NCBI GenBank assembly: GCA_035315065.1
Contig: DATFYM010000032.1
Location: 1 to 31,908, forward strand
DNA: 31,908 nt
Reading direction: 5' to 3'
Origin: DATFYM01 sp035315065
GTDB lineage: Bacteria > Acidobacteriota > Terriglobia > UBA7540
Both the position numbers and the translations under genes were made by a program. Below are positions 1 through 6,995 of the stretch, piece after piece. The notes beneath the pieces are model-generated. The model was given only the letters and a program-made list of their open reading frames with translations, searched no databases and had not been told where the DNA came from. Numbering within the stretch: the stretch's first letter is position 1; every line of letters begins with the position of its first letter.

Positions 1-1212
1 GGACGGGAGGAGTTGGCGCGTCGCTTTGATCGCAGCCTGAGTTGGGTCTCGCGGCGGCTGGCCCTAGTCGATCTCCTGCCGGAGGCCATCCAGCAGCAAG
101 TGCGCGAGGGCAAGATCTCCGCCCACGTGGCCATGAAGTTCTTGGTGCCGGTGGCCCGTTCCAGCCCGGAGGACTGCCAGCGTCTGGCCGAAGCGTTGGC
201 AGCCCACCGCTTCACCAGCCGTGAAGCCGGGCAGTTGTATGCGGCTTGGCGAGGCGCCTCCGCTTCCGTTCGGCAACGGATTCTCGAACAGCCGCAGTTG
301 TTTCTCAAAGCACAACGGCAGCGCCAACTCGCTCCGCCTTCGCCCGCCATCGCCGAACTGTTGCGCGATCTGCAGAGGGTGGTCGCCATCACTCACCGCG
401 CCCGCCGGCGACTGGTGGGTGCCACGATCGAGTTGGATCGCAACCAGTGCCAAGCAGTGCGGCACCAGCTTGATCGTGCCCGCCATGAACTTGACCGTTT
501 GGCCGCCCCAATCCCACCGGAAGAAGCACCAACCCCGTTGCAACAGGAGGAAGCTGATGTTGAGCCAAACTCAACGAACCACGATTCTGGAACTGAACGC
601 CCAGGGAGTGAGCCAGCGCGAGATCGCGCGGGTCCTCAACCTCTCCCGTCTGTCGGTGCACAAGGTCTTGCGGTCGAACTCCGCCCAGGTACCGACGTTA
701 CCCCGTCCCGAGAAAGCCGAACCTTATCGGCCCCAGATCCTGGAGCTGTTGAACTCCTGCAAGGGGAACCTAGTGCGGGTGCAGGAGGAACTGGCGGCCC
801 GCGGGGTGATCCTCTCTTACCCCACGCTGACGGCCTTCTGCCGTCGTCACGGGATCGGGCAACCGCCCCTCGTACCGGCGGGACGCTACGACTTCCCGCC
901 GGGCGAGGAACTGCAGCACGACACCTCTCCGCACCAGGTTCTACTAGACGGCAAGCCCCGCAAGGTACCAACCGCCTCTGCCGTGCTCTGCTACTCCCGG
1001 ATGTTGTTCTTTCAGTTGTACCCGACCTTCCAGCGTTTCGATTGCAAGGTGTTTCTCACCGAGGCCCTGCGCTACTTCGGCGGCGCCACCCAACAAGTCA
1101 TGATCGACAACACCCATGTGGTGGTGCTACGCGGCACCGGACGGGAGATGGTTCCCGTGCCCGAGATGGCGGCCTTTGCCGAGCGATTCGGCTTCCGTTT
1201 CGTGGCTCATGA
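1..1212 (+). CDS. ParB-like HTH protein of the IS21-like element (5' partial; real C-terminus uncertain)
   Basis: The frame is open from base 1, so the N-terminus, including any ParB nuclease domain, lies upstream. Visible sequence starts in a ParB/KorB-type helix-turn-helix (ELARRFDRSLSWVSRRLAL), followed by a helical stretch typical of ParB/Spo0J DNA-binding domains (PEAIQQQVREGKISAHVAM). A charged helical tail runs to about base 550. After that the frame stays open to 1212 but overlaps istA in another frame; the translation there is low-complexity Gly/Pro/Arg/Ser and probably not functional. A TGA at 555-557 overlapping the istA ATG, but in a different frame from this ORF, suggests the original gene ended there and has a frameshift or a changed stop. 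The role is probably DNA binding for the element, not chromosome partition; this is an inference from context. Confidence 0.6.
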   Translation, partial: GREELARRFDRSLSWVSRRLALVDLLPEAIQQQVREGKISAHVAMKFLVPVARSSPEDCQRLAEALAAHRFTSREAGQLYAAWRGASASVRQRILEQPQLFLKAQRQRQLAPPSPAIAELLRDLQRVVAITHRARRRLVGATIELDRNQCQAVRHQLDRARHELDRLAAPIPPEEAPTPLQQEEADVEPNSTNHDSGTERPGSEPARDRAGPQPLPSVGAQGLAVELRPGTDVTPSRESRTLSAPDPGAVELLQGEPSAGAGGTGGPRGDPLLPHADGLLPSSRDRATAPRTGGTLRLPAGRGTAARHLSAPGSTRRQAPQGTNRLCRALLLPDVVLSVVPDLPAFRLQGVSHRGPALLRRRHPTSHDRQHPCGGATRHRTGDGSRARDGGLCRAIRLPFRGS

Positions 1213-1969
1213 GCCCGGCGATGCCAACCGTTCCGGCCGCGTGGAACGGCCCTTCAGTTTCATCGAGAATAACTTTCTGGCCGGCCGCACCTTCTCCAGT
1301 TGGCAGGACTTGAATCTCCAAGCCCGCCAGTGGTGCGACCGCGTCAACGCGACTTACAAGAAACATCTCCGTGCCGTGCCCCGCGAGCTGTTCGCCGTCG
1401 AGCAACGGCATCTGCGACCGCTGCCCGTCTGGATTCCCGAGGTCTACCGGCTGCAGGAACGCCTGGTAGATGTCGAAGGTTACGTCGCCTTACACAGCAA
1501 TCGTTATTCGGTGCCGGTGGCCTGGATCGGCCGCCGCGTGGAGGTGCGTGAAACCAAGGACAAGGTGGAGATCCAACTTGACGCCCGCAACCTCGTGACC
1601 CACACCCGGATCGCCGAGGCCGAGCATCAGCGGATCACCCTGGCTCAACACCGGCCGCCGCGGGGCCAAGGCTTCCGGCGCCCTGATCCCCACCCGGAAG
1701 AACAGACCATCCTCCAGGCGGCCCCTGAGATGGCCGAATATGTCGCGGCCCTGAAGCAACACAGCCGCAAGCTGGTGGTCCTTGCCCTGCGCCAACTGCT
1801 GCGTCTGGTGCGGGAGTATCCCCGCCCACCCTTACTGGCCGCCGTGCGCGAAGCCGCTCGCTACGGCCTCTACGACCTGGACCGCCTGGAGCGCATGATC
1901 CTGCGCCGGGTGGCGCGCGACTACTTCTTGCTCGACGACGGCACGGGAGGCGAACATGAAGACCAGTGA
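557..1969 (+). CDS. istA: IS21 family transposase IstA
   Basis: DDE transposase of 470 residues that would carry out strand transfer of the element together with IstB. The start at 557 is chosen over the longer open frame because it has a good ribosome site (CAGGAGG, 7-8 bases upstream) and begins directly with the N-terminal helix-turn-helix (residues about 8-42, GVSQREIARVLNLSRLSVHK). The integrase core carries the acidic triad D122 (in LQHDTS), D184 (in VMIDN) and E230 (in GRVERP). A C-terminal IS21-type domain follows (about 310-400, with the VALHSNRYSVP segment). Length is slightly below many IS21 transposases (about 500). No internal stop or frameshift is seen, so it could be active. 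Its last 14 bases overlap istB, a normal arrangement giving translational coupling. Confidence 0.9.
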   Translation: MLSQTQRTTILELNAQGVSQREIARVLNLSRLSVHKVLRSNSAQVPTLPRPEKAEPYRPQILELLNSCKGNLVRVQEELAARGVILSYPTLTAFCRRHGIGQPPLVPAGRYDFPPGEELQHDTSPHQVLLDGKPRKVPTASAVLCYSRMLFFQLYPTFQRFDCKVFLTEALRYFGGATQQVMIDNTHVVVLRGTGREMVPVPEMAAFAERFGFRFVAHEPGDANRSGRVERPFSFIENNFLAGRTFSSWQDLNLQARQWCDRVNATYKKHLRAVPRELFAVEQRHLRPLPVWIPEVYRLQERLVDVEGYVALHSNRYSVPVAWIGRRVEVRETKDKVEIQLDARNLVTHTRIAEAEHQRITLAQHRPPRGQGFRRPDPHPEEQTILQAAPEMAEYVAALKQHSRKLVVLALRQLLRLVREYPRPPLLAAVREAARYGLYDLDRLERMILRRVARDYFLLDDGTGGEHEDQ

Positions 1970-2687
1970 AGAGCTCGAACAACTGCTCAAGAATCTCCAC
2001 CTCCAGCGCATGCTGGAGATTTACGACGAACAGTTGCGCGCCGCCGAGAAGGAGGATGTCTCCTACTCCGAGTTCCTCACCCGGCTGCTGCGGGCGCAAT
2101 GGCACCACCGTCAGGAAACCGCCTTGGCTTGGCGCATCCGGTGCGCCAACCTGCCCGAGCGCTGGTCCCTGGAAACCTTCCCCTACACCCGTCAGCCCGG
2201 TGTCCACCGCAAACAGATCCACACCTTGGCCGAACTGGAGTTCATCCCCAAGGCCGAGAACATCGTCTGGATTGGCCCCACCGGGGTCGGCAAGACGGGA
2301 CTGGCGTCGGGCCTGCTGCTGAAAGCCCTGGAGAATGGCTACCGGGGTCAGTTCATCCGAGCGCAAGATCTGTTTGACGAGATGTATGCCTCGCTGGCCG
2401 ACCGTTCCACGCGTCAACTGCTGAAGCGTCTGGCCCGTCTGGACGTTCTGCTCATCGATGAACTAGGCTATCTTAACCTGAAACCGGAACGGTCCAACAT
2501 CTTCTTCAAACTGATGGAGGAGCGTTACCATCGCCGCTCCACTCTGATCACGACGAATCTCGAGTATGACGAGTGGCCCAACTTCCTGGGCAACCGGGCC
2601 ATGGTGGAGGCGCTGTTGAGCCGCCTCCGTCACTACTGCCATACCGTCCACATTAAGGGCCCGTCCCTGCGCGAGCCGCAAGGCTGA
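1956..2687 (+). CDS. istB: IS21-like helper ATPase IstB
   Basis: AAA+ ATPase of 243 residues, close to the usual 240-260 for IstB, which binds target DNA and activates IstA. Walker A is GPTGVGKT at residues 107-114 and Walker B is LLIDELGY with D168 and E169. The N-terminal region (1-95, EELLKNLHLQRMLEIYDEQL and the SYSEFLTRLL segment) is the typical IstB helical domain; LITTNLEYDEW (about 195-205) is the sensor region. The ATG is preceded by GGGAGG within the end of istA. The gene appears intact. Confidence 0.93.
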   Translation: MKTSEELEQLLKNLHLQRMLEIYDEQLRAAEKEDVSYSEFLTRLLRAQWHHRQETALAWRIRCANLPERWSLETFPYTRQPGVHRKQIHTLAELEFIPKAENIVWIGPTGVGKTGLASGLLLKALENGYRGQFIRAQDLFDEMYASLADRSTRQLLKRLARLDVLLIDELGYLNLKPERSNIFFKLMEERYHRRSTLITTNLEYDEWPNFLGNRAMVEALLSRLRHYCHTVHIKGPSLREPQG

Positions 2688-2697
2688 GGAGGAAAAC

Positions 2698-3057
2698 GTG
2701 GAAGAGAAGCGGAGCCGCCAGGAAGACTATGTCCGCCAAGTCCTCGACGCTTACCGCCGCACTCCCGTAACCACGGGAAACGTTGGTCGGCCCGACCGTC
2801 TTCTGGCGGCCCAACTTCACCAACGGGATGTTCCTCTCACGGCGGTCGAAAACGCCCTGGTGCTCGCCGCCGCCCGCCGCCTGCTGCGCCCTGCCAACGC
2901 TACGCCATTGGCTGCCGTGCGCTCCTTGGCGTACTTCGTTCCCGTGATCAACGAAGTGCTCCAGCTGAAGCTCAGCCCCGATTACTTCCAATACCTCCGG
3001 GGCAAAATCGCGCCTTTTTCTTCCAGGGCGTCACCTGACCCGCCCACCAGCCGCTGA
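2698..3057 (+). CDS. small accessory protein of the IS21-like element, function unknown
   Basis: A 119-residue protein starting with GTG, 10 bases after the istB stop, with a strong ribosome site (GAGGAGG). I do not recognise a characterised domain. It is hydrophilic at the start (EEKRSRQEDYVRQVLDAYRRTP) and then reads RPDRLLAAQLHQRDVPLTAVENALVLAAARR, which looks like a winged-helix or small helical bundle of the kind found in replication initiators or DNA-binding adaptors. SDYFQYL-like wording near the end (SPDYFQYLRGKI, about residues 95-106) seems to close the fold. Tight spacing to istB and matching codon use indicate it is co-transcribed and belongs to the element. No signal peptide or membrane segment is visible. 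Confidence 0.72.
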   Translation: MEEKRSRQEDYVRQVLDAYRRTPVTTGNVGRPDRLLAAQLHQRDVPLTAVENALVLAAARRLLRPANATPLAAVRSLAYFVPVINEVLQLKLSPDYFQYLRGKIAPFSSRASPDPPTSR

Positions 3058-3092
3058 CGCCACCCACTCCGTCGCTCCTCGCCCCACGCCTT

Positions 3093-3246
3093 CGGCGTTG
3101 GATGATGCTGCTGCTTCCCCTCAGATCGGTCATCACTGCACGTCTCGGCGTGGATGATGATGGTGCTTCTCGCTCTCCTGTTCCGAATCCTGTTCGAAAC
3201 GCTGTTCCGAATGCTGGTCACTTTAACTGAGCATTACTGGGTCACT
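3093..3246 (+). repeat. direct repeats near the probable right end of the IS21-like element
   Basis: A 25-bp imperfect direct repeat occurs at 3093-3117 and 3146-3170 (CGGCGTTGGATGATGCTG versus CGGCGTGGATGATGATGG at their starts). It is followed by CTGTTCCGAA at 3179 and 3202, a related CTGTTCGAAA at 3190, and then CTGGTCACT at 3214 and CTGGGTCACT at 3237. IS21 elements carry several transposase-binding repeats inside each end, so these are candidate right-end sites. The exact terminus and target duplication could not be determined because the left end is not in the window. Confidence 0.4.
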
Positions 3247-3508
3247 CTTGGCGAGCGCCGAAGTCGCCCTTCTTGACTTTGATCTTGCCAAGCTGGACTT
3301 CCGGGGTTCGCTTGCGCCTACCTGTCGGGACCACCGACCCCACCCGACTAGTATTCTTCGCCCGACGAGTCTGGATTGCCCGAACCCTCAATGAGACGGT
3401 AACCCGGTCGATTCCCCCATCGCAACCACCGCACAAGCCACTCGACAGGGGTGCTGTAGCTATCGCAAATCCGCAGCAGCCTGGTCGTCGTCAATGGGAC
3501 CAGCCAGA

Positions 3509-3532
3509 GTGTGGCGAAATGCCACGCTTTTT
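3509..3532 (+). terminator. possible Rho-independent terminator
   Basis: A 7-bp stem (GTGTGGC with GCCACGC, one G-T pair) with a 5-base loop GAAAT is followed by five T residues at 3528-3532. The stem is short, so this is a weak candidate. It would end transcripts coming from the left. Confidence 0.3.
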
Positions 3533-3738
3533 CCACTTTTGAGAATGCGGGAACGTTTTTGCCCATCCAAGTAATTGAAAATAAGGGCGAAAAAAAAGTG
3601 TCTCATTTGTCTCATTTGTCTCCATTGTCTCATTTCAAGGTGCTACCATTAGCTGTTCGTGGTCGTTTTTGTTCATTTATTCGGCAATTAAGTGTTGACT
3701 GTCGTCTGCCGACCGCCAACTGCCAACTGCCGACTCTT

Positions 3739-5598
3739 ATGCCTGAGCCGTCCAACCCGCCGCCGCCTCCCGGGCAGGAGAGACCCAAGCGCAAGTACAC
3801 CGTCTCCGACAAGGTGCGAGCTGCCAATCGCCTCAACCTGGTTCAGGCCAACGCGAATCCCGAAAAGAAGTACGGCCCCACCCCCAAGCGCAAGGCCTCA
3901 ACCTACGCTAACTGCTTGAAAGCACGGGAGGGAAAACGTCAGAAGCGCCGGCGCGGGCAGGCCACCGGCGTCAAGTACGGCCTCGCCGTCACCGACCTCT
4001 ACTCCACCTTGGGCTTGGCCGATGCCAGCCGCGAGGAACTCGACGGGCACTACCAGTACTTCCGCGACCGCATCAAGCCTGCCTATGAGGAAGAGGACAA
4101 GCTGACCAAGGCGCTGGCCGAATGCAGTTGGCGGCGCTCCCAGGTGCTCCACGTCCACGCCGTGGATGGCGTTATGTTGATGAAAGCACGGCTGATGATG
4201 GCTTCCGACGCCGCCCGCGATAACGTCTCCCTCCGTTCCCTGGCCCTGCTGATGATGGACGTGTTCAACCGCCGCCGGCCCGACCTGGAGGAGCAATTGG
4301 GCATCCTGACCCGCCACTTCGAGCGCCTCTCCTTCCTGTTGCTGGCCCTGCGGGGTGAACACGAAGGGTTCGGAAGGAAGATTCGCTGGGGGCAGCGGCT
4401 GGGGCGGGGGGCACGACTGATCGAGGAACTGCGGGACCTCAAGATCAAAGAACTGCTGCAACTTCCGGCCGAGGCGCTCGGGAATCCGTTCGTTTCCGCC
4501 GCGAAGGTGGAGGAGATTCTGCGCGAGAAGTCGAACGAAATCAAGCCATTAGAGGAGATGAAGTGGAAGGGGAAGAAAAAGCAGCAGGAAGAGCGGCAGC
4601 AAAATCTCCAGAAGGAGTGCGAGGAGGCGACCTACGGAGGCTATTTGGACCCCTACGGGGACCCGGAAAAGGTGGAGCGGACCGGGACGACGGACTACGT
4701 GCAGGGCGACGGCCGGACGCAAGCGGTGGTGAGCGAGGATGAGCCGAAGACGATGTCGCCGCTGGTGGAAGGGACGGCGCTGGTGGCGGGGCTGAGGACC
4801 GACGAGTGGTCGGAGGAGCAGGAACGGAAGCTGGTGGCGGAGCTGAGGCGGCAATGGATCGAGACCAGCGAGCAACTGCGGAAGGAAGGCAAGGAGACGG
4901 TGGGCGGCGTGGACTTGGAAGAGTTGGCGGCGGCATTGGAGGCGGGGTTCGGGACTCGGGAGTCGGGAGAGGAAGAAAGGGAGTCGGGAGTAGGGGGTAG
5001 GGAGTCGGGAGAAGAGAAGAGGGACTCGGGAGTGGGGAGTCGGGGGTCGGAGGAAGACCGGCAAGAGACATCGTCATCCACAGGGAAAGCACCCGATGGA
5101 TCGACGGAGCCAGAAGAAGAAGAGCCAGAAGAAGAACAAAAGGGGTCGGGACCAGACGGATCTTCTTCCCCTACTCCCGACTCCCGACCCCCGACTCCCT
5201 TTTCTTCCCCAACTCCCGATTCCCGACTCCCGACTCCCAACTTACACGAAGTCGTCGCCACCGCCTGGGACCGGGTGCGGTTCCTCGAATGGTGGTCGCG
5301 GTGGGAGCGCGGGGAGATGAAGGCGATCCTCCAGGGCACGGGCCGGCACCTGGACCAGCACCAAGACAGGACGGCGCGCACCGTTCTCGAGGCTTTACTG
5401 AATCTGTTCCGAGGCTACAAGAAAATCCTGTTCGAGGCGCAGCACTACGAGGCCAAGCTGCAAGACGCGCTCTTCCGGTTTCTGAGCCAATTCTACGGCG
5501 GAGACCCGGGATTCCAACGCCCCAGCCCGTGGTGGACGGACCCGGAACTGTACAAGAAGATGAAGGAGGGTATGGAGGCGGTTGGTTGGGCGAACTAA
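3739..5598 (+). CDS. PKRKY-motif protein of unknown function with an in-frame palindromic repeat
   Basis: I do not recognise a characterised family. The start at 3739 (619 residues) is chosen because upstream codons of the open frame are word repeats and Ser/Leu-rich sequence. No good ribosome site is seen. Residues 1-14 are Pro-rich. Residues 15-62 form a basic motif (PKRKYTVSDK ... NANPEKKYGPTPKRK) shared with the gene fragment at 31744. A very basic stretch KRQKRRRG follows (about 68-75). Residues about 80-250 look alpha-helical, and 270-300 contain a charged KKKQQEERQQ helix. Residues 404-501 are encoded by an inverted repeat of the word GGGAGTC and read as an acidic ESGEEER/ESGVG part and a Ser-Pro-rich TPDSR part. 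Residues 505-619 form a second folded, Trp-rich helical domain (VRFLEWWSRWERGEM, SPWWTDPELYKKM). The basic N-terminus suggests nucleic-acid binding, but this is only an inference. No signal peptide or membrane segments. Confidence 0.75.
   Translation: MPEPSNPPPPPGQERPKRKYTVSDKVRAANRLNLVQANANPEKKYGPTPKRKASTYANCLKAREGKRQKRRRGQATGVKYGLAVTDLYSTLGLADASREELDGHYQYFRDRIKPAYEEEDKLTKALAECSWRRSQVLHVHAVDGVMLMKARLMMASDAARDNVSLRSLALLMMDVFNRRRPDLEEQLGILTRHFERLSFLLLALRGEHEGFGRKIRWGQRLGRGARLIEELRDLKIKELLQLPAEALGNPFVSAAKVEEILREKSNEIKPLEEMKWKGKKKQQEERQQNLQKECEEATYGGYLDPYGDPEKVERTGTTDYVQGDGRTQAVVSEDEPKTMSPLVEGTALVAGLRTDEWSEEQERKLVAELRRQWIETSEQLRKEGKETVGGVDLEELAAALEAGFGTRESGEEERESGVGGRESGEEKRDSGVGSRGSEEDRQETSSSTGKAPDGSTEPEEEEPEEEQKGSGPDGSSSPTPDSRPPTPFSSPTPDSRLPTPNLHEVVATAWDRVRFLEWWSRWERGEMKAILQGTGRHLDQHQDRTARTVLEALLNLFRGYKKILFEAQHYEAKLQDALFRFLSQFYGGDPGFQRPSPWWTDPELYKKMKEGMEAVGWAN
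4948..5240. repeat. GGGAGTC-word inverted repeat inside the PKRKY coding sequence
   Basis: Left arm 4948-5052 is made of repeated GGGACTCGGGAGTCGGGAG-type words. Right arm 5161-5240 is made of the reverse complement (CTCCCGACTCCCGA and variants). The roughly 110 bases between encode an acidic Glu-rich stretch. The same word occurs at 6786-6816 and 6951-6992. The frame is kept open through both arms. Confidence 0.85.
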
Positions 5599-5609
5599 TG
5601 GCGACCTAA

Positions 5610-5697
5610 TAAGGGTAAAGGGTGAAGGGTAAAGGGTAAACCAAGGAAAAGCGGCGCTCTTTTTTCTTTTACCCTTCACCCTTTACCCTTCACCCCC
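5610..5697. repeat. GGGTAAA-word inverted repeat after the PKRKY gene
   Basis: Left arm 5611-5640 is built of AAGGGTAAAGGGTGAAGGG words and right arm 5664-5697 of the reverse complement (TTTACCCTTCACCC). The spacer of about 25 bases contains AAGGAAAAGCGGCGCTC. It lies 12 bases after the stop at 5598. A third copy of the word array is at 5837-5867. It could act as a transcription barrier between the convergent genes at 3739-5598 and 5863-6780. Confidence 0.85.
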
Positions 5698-5836
5698 GTT
5701 CGAGGAATCGGCAATATAGAAGCAATCAGCAATATAGTCGGTCATATGAATCAAGCTTCGCTGCCCGGCATGAAAGTAGCCTCAAAGGAATTATCAATGA
5801 CTTACGGCCATTTTCGAAATAGAACCGAGTTCTCTC

Positions 5837-5867
5837 TTCCTTTACCCTTTACCCTTCACCCTTTACC
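5837..5867. repeat. single GGGTAAA-word array overlapping the fructokinase stop codon
   Basis: The stretch reads TTACCC/TTCACCC words on the plus strand, the same as in the right arm of the 5610-5697 element. On the minus strand the kinase ends ...GTC AGG TAA AGG G, so its TAA stop is part of the first word of the array. Confidence 0.8.
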
Positions 5868-6780
5868 TGACCAGTGCCCGGCACTCTTCGATGGTCCAGG
5901 AAGGAATGGCCCCGTGACGGCTTGCGACCAGCGCCCCGACTCGATTGGCGAAGTCGCCGATCTCGGCCGGCGTCCAACCACTGGTCCGCCTGCCGCTGAG
6001 GCCATGCACAAACGCCGCCGCAAAGGCATCGCCCGCACCCACCGTGTCCGCCACCTCAACCGGGTACCCGTCGACCTCCGCGTACTCGCCGTCGATCAGC
6101 AGCGCGCAGCCCTGCGGTCCCCGCGTCACGCAGACCGCTTCCCAGCCGTAGGCTTCTGCGCCGGTTCGGCAGAACTCCTCGAGCGGACGGGGGAAACGGG
6201 CGCTGCCGCCGGAGAAGTCAAACAGATCCTCCGCCGTGCGGACCTCCGCGTCGTTCAGTTTCACCACGGACGCGCGCTTCATCAAGTCGCGGACGAGCGC
6301 CGGCTCGTACGAGGCGGGACGCAGATTGATATCGTAGAATCGCCGGGCGCGCGGGTTGATGCCGATCAGCGCTGCCAGCAGATCGCGCGCCCCAGGGCTC
6401 ATCTGGTGCAGCGTGCCGAAGTAAATCCAGTCGGCCGGGGGAGAGGAAAGCTCGGCGAGATCGCCGGGGCCGAGCGACACCAGGTCGTACGCCGCCGGAC
6501 GATGGATGGTAAAGGTGGGCTGGCCAGCCGGGTCGAGGCGCACGGAAACGATTCCGGTGGCCGCACCGGTCAAGCGCTGGACGAAGCGGGTCGCGAGGCC
6601 CAGTTGCTCCATCTTCGCCAGGGCGGCCCGTCCCCGCTCGTCATCGCCGACGGCGCTGATAAAGCATACGTCGTGCCCCAAGCGTCGAGCATGCGCGGCA
6701 AAATTGAAGGGCGCGCCGCCCAGATGCTCCGCGTCAGGGAAGACGTCCCACAGGACTTCACCCAGGCTGATGATCTTCAC
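5863..6780 (-). CDS. PfkB-family carbohydrate kinase, probable fructokinase
   Basis: A 305-residue cytoplasmic sugar kinase of the ribokinase/PfkB family, usual length about 300. It would phosphorylate fructose (or a related sugar) with ATP. Start GTG at 6780 is chosen because the sequence VKIISLGEVLWDVFPD is the standard N-terminus; the longer frame upstream is repeat sequence. Motifs: GGAPFNFAAHARRLG near residue 32 (PfkB signature 1, substrate site), INLRP around residue 165, and DTVGAGDAF with GAGD at residues 248-251 (signature 2; D251 is the catalytic base). No ribosome site is visible because a GGGAGTA-word repeat abuts the start codon. It is the last gene of the minus-strand cluster after the MFS porter and the GH32 hydrolase, which supports fructose as substrate. 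Confidence 0.88.
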   Translation of the reverse strand: MKIISLGEVLWDVFPDAEHLGGAPFNFAAHARRLGHDVCFISAVGDDERGRAALAKMEQLGLATRFVQRLTGAATGIVSVRLDPAGQPTFTIHRPAAYDLVSLGPGDLAELSSPPADWIYFGTLHQMSPGARDLLAALIGINPRARRFYDINLRPASYEPALVRDLMKRASVVKLNDAEVRTAEDLFDFSGGSARFPRPLEEFCRTGAEAYGWEAVCVTRGPQGCALLIDGEYAEVDGYPVEVADTVGAGDAFAAAFVHGLSGRRTSGWTPAEIGDFANRVGALVASRHGAIPSWTIEECRALVR

Positions 6781-6785
6781 TGGCG

Positions 6786-6992
6786 GACGGGAGTAGGGAG
6801 TAGGGAGTCGGGAGTTGGTCCTTTGTCCTTGGTCCTTTGTCCCTTGCACGATACCGAAATTCGTTGCTTCTCGGCAACGGACCACGGACAAGGGACGAAG
6901 GACGAAGGACCAAGGACCAAAGGCGGTCACTTGTCACTGGCTTTCTTTACGCCCCGACTCCCCTACTCCCGACTCCCTACTCCCCACTCCCT
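6786..6992. repeat. three-level nested inverted repeat between fructokinase and MFS genes
   Basis: Outer arms: GGGAGTAGGGAGTAGGGAG at 6790 onward against ACTCCCTACTCCCCACTCCC ending at 6992. Middle arms: GGTCCTTTGTCCTTGGTCC words at 6817-6843 against GGACGAAGGACCAAGGACC words at 6891-6920. Inner stem: GTTGC-TTCTC-GGCAAC around 6863-6878. It fills almost the whole 215-base gap between the two genes, lying 4 bases from the MFS stop and about 6 bases from the kinase start. Confidence 0.85.
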
Positions 6993-6995
6993 TCT

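Larger units (their letters stand above)
1..3250 (+). mobile_element. IS21-like insertion element with accessory genes (left end outside window, right end approximate)
   Basis: Four same-strand genes are packed with overlaps or short gaps: a ParB-like HTH gene, a DDE transposase (istA), an AAA+ helper ATPase (istB) and a small passenger gene. The istA-istB pair, with 14-bp overlap, defines the IS21 family. The ParB-like and passenger genes are not part of the minimal IS21 pair but fit an extended element. The left end is upstream of base 1. The right end was not proven; directly repeated motifs between 3093 and 3246 are the best candidates for the terminal region. The boundary given is therefore an estimate. 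Confidence 0.75.
3058..3738. other. intergenic region between the IS element and the PKRKY gene
   Basis: No convincing gene in 681 bases. The first part (to about 3250) holds the direct repeats described as the likely IS right end. A small hairpin followed by T residues lies at 3509-3532. From about 3600 there are short word repeats (CTCATTTGTCTCATTTGTCT at 3602-3621; GCCAACTGCCAACTGCCGAC at 3715-3734), the second directly before the next start codon. Open frames here have no recognisable domains. Confidence 0.5.

Noticed and set aside
3273..3542. 89-codon open frame in the region after the IS element
   Set aside because: No ribosome site, no domain, and it crosses the probable IS end and the terminator-like hairpin.
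4541..5381. Minus-strand Pro/Ser-rich open frames opposite the PKRKY gene
   Set aside because: They arise from the GGGAGTC repeat and reversed acidic codons; no start signals or domains.
4948..6992. Repeated GGGAGTC units as a possible CRISPR array
   Set aside because: Words are 7-9 bases, contiguous and variable, arranged as inverted arms; there are no unique spacers of even length and no cas genes.
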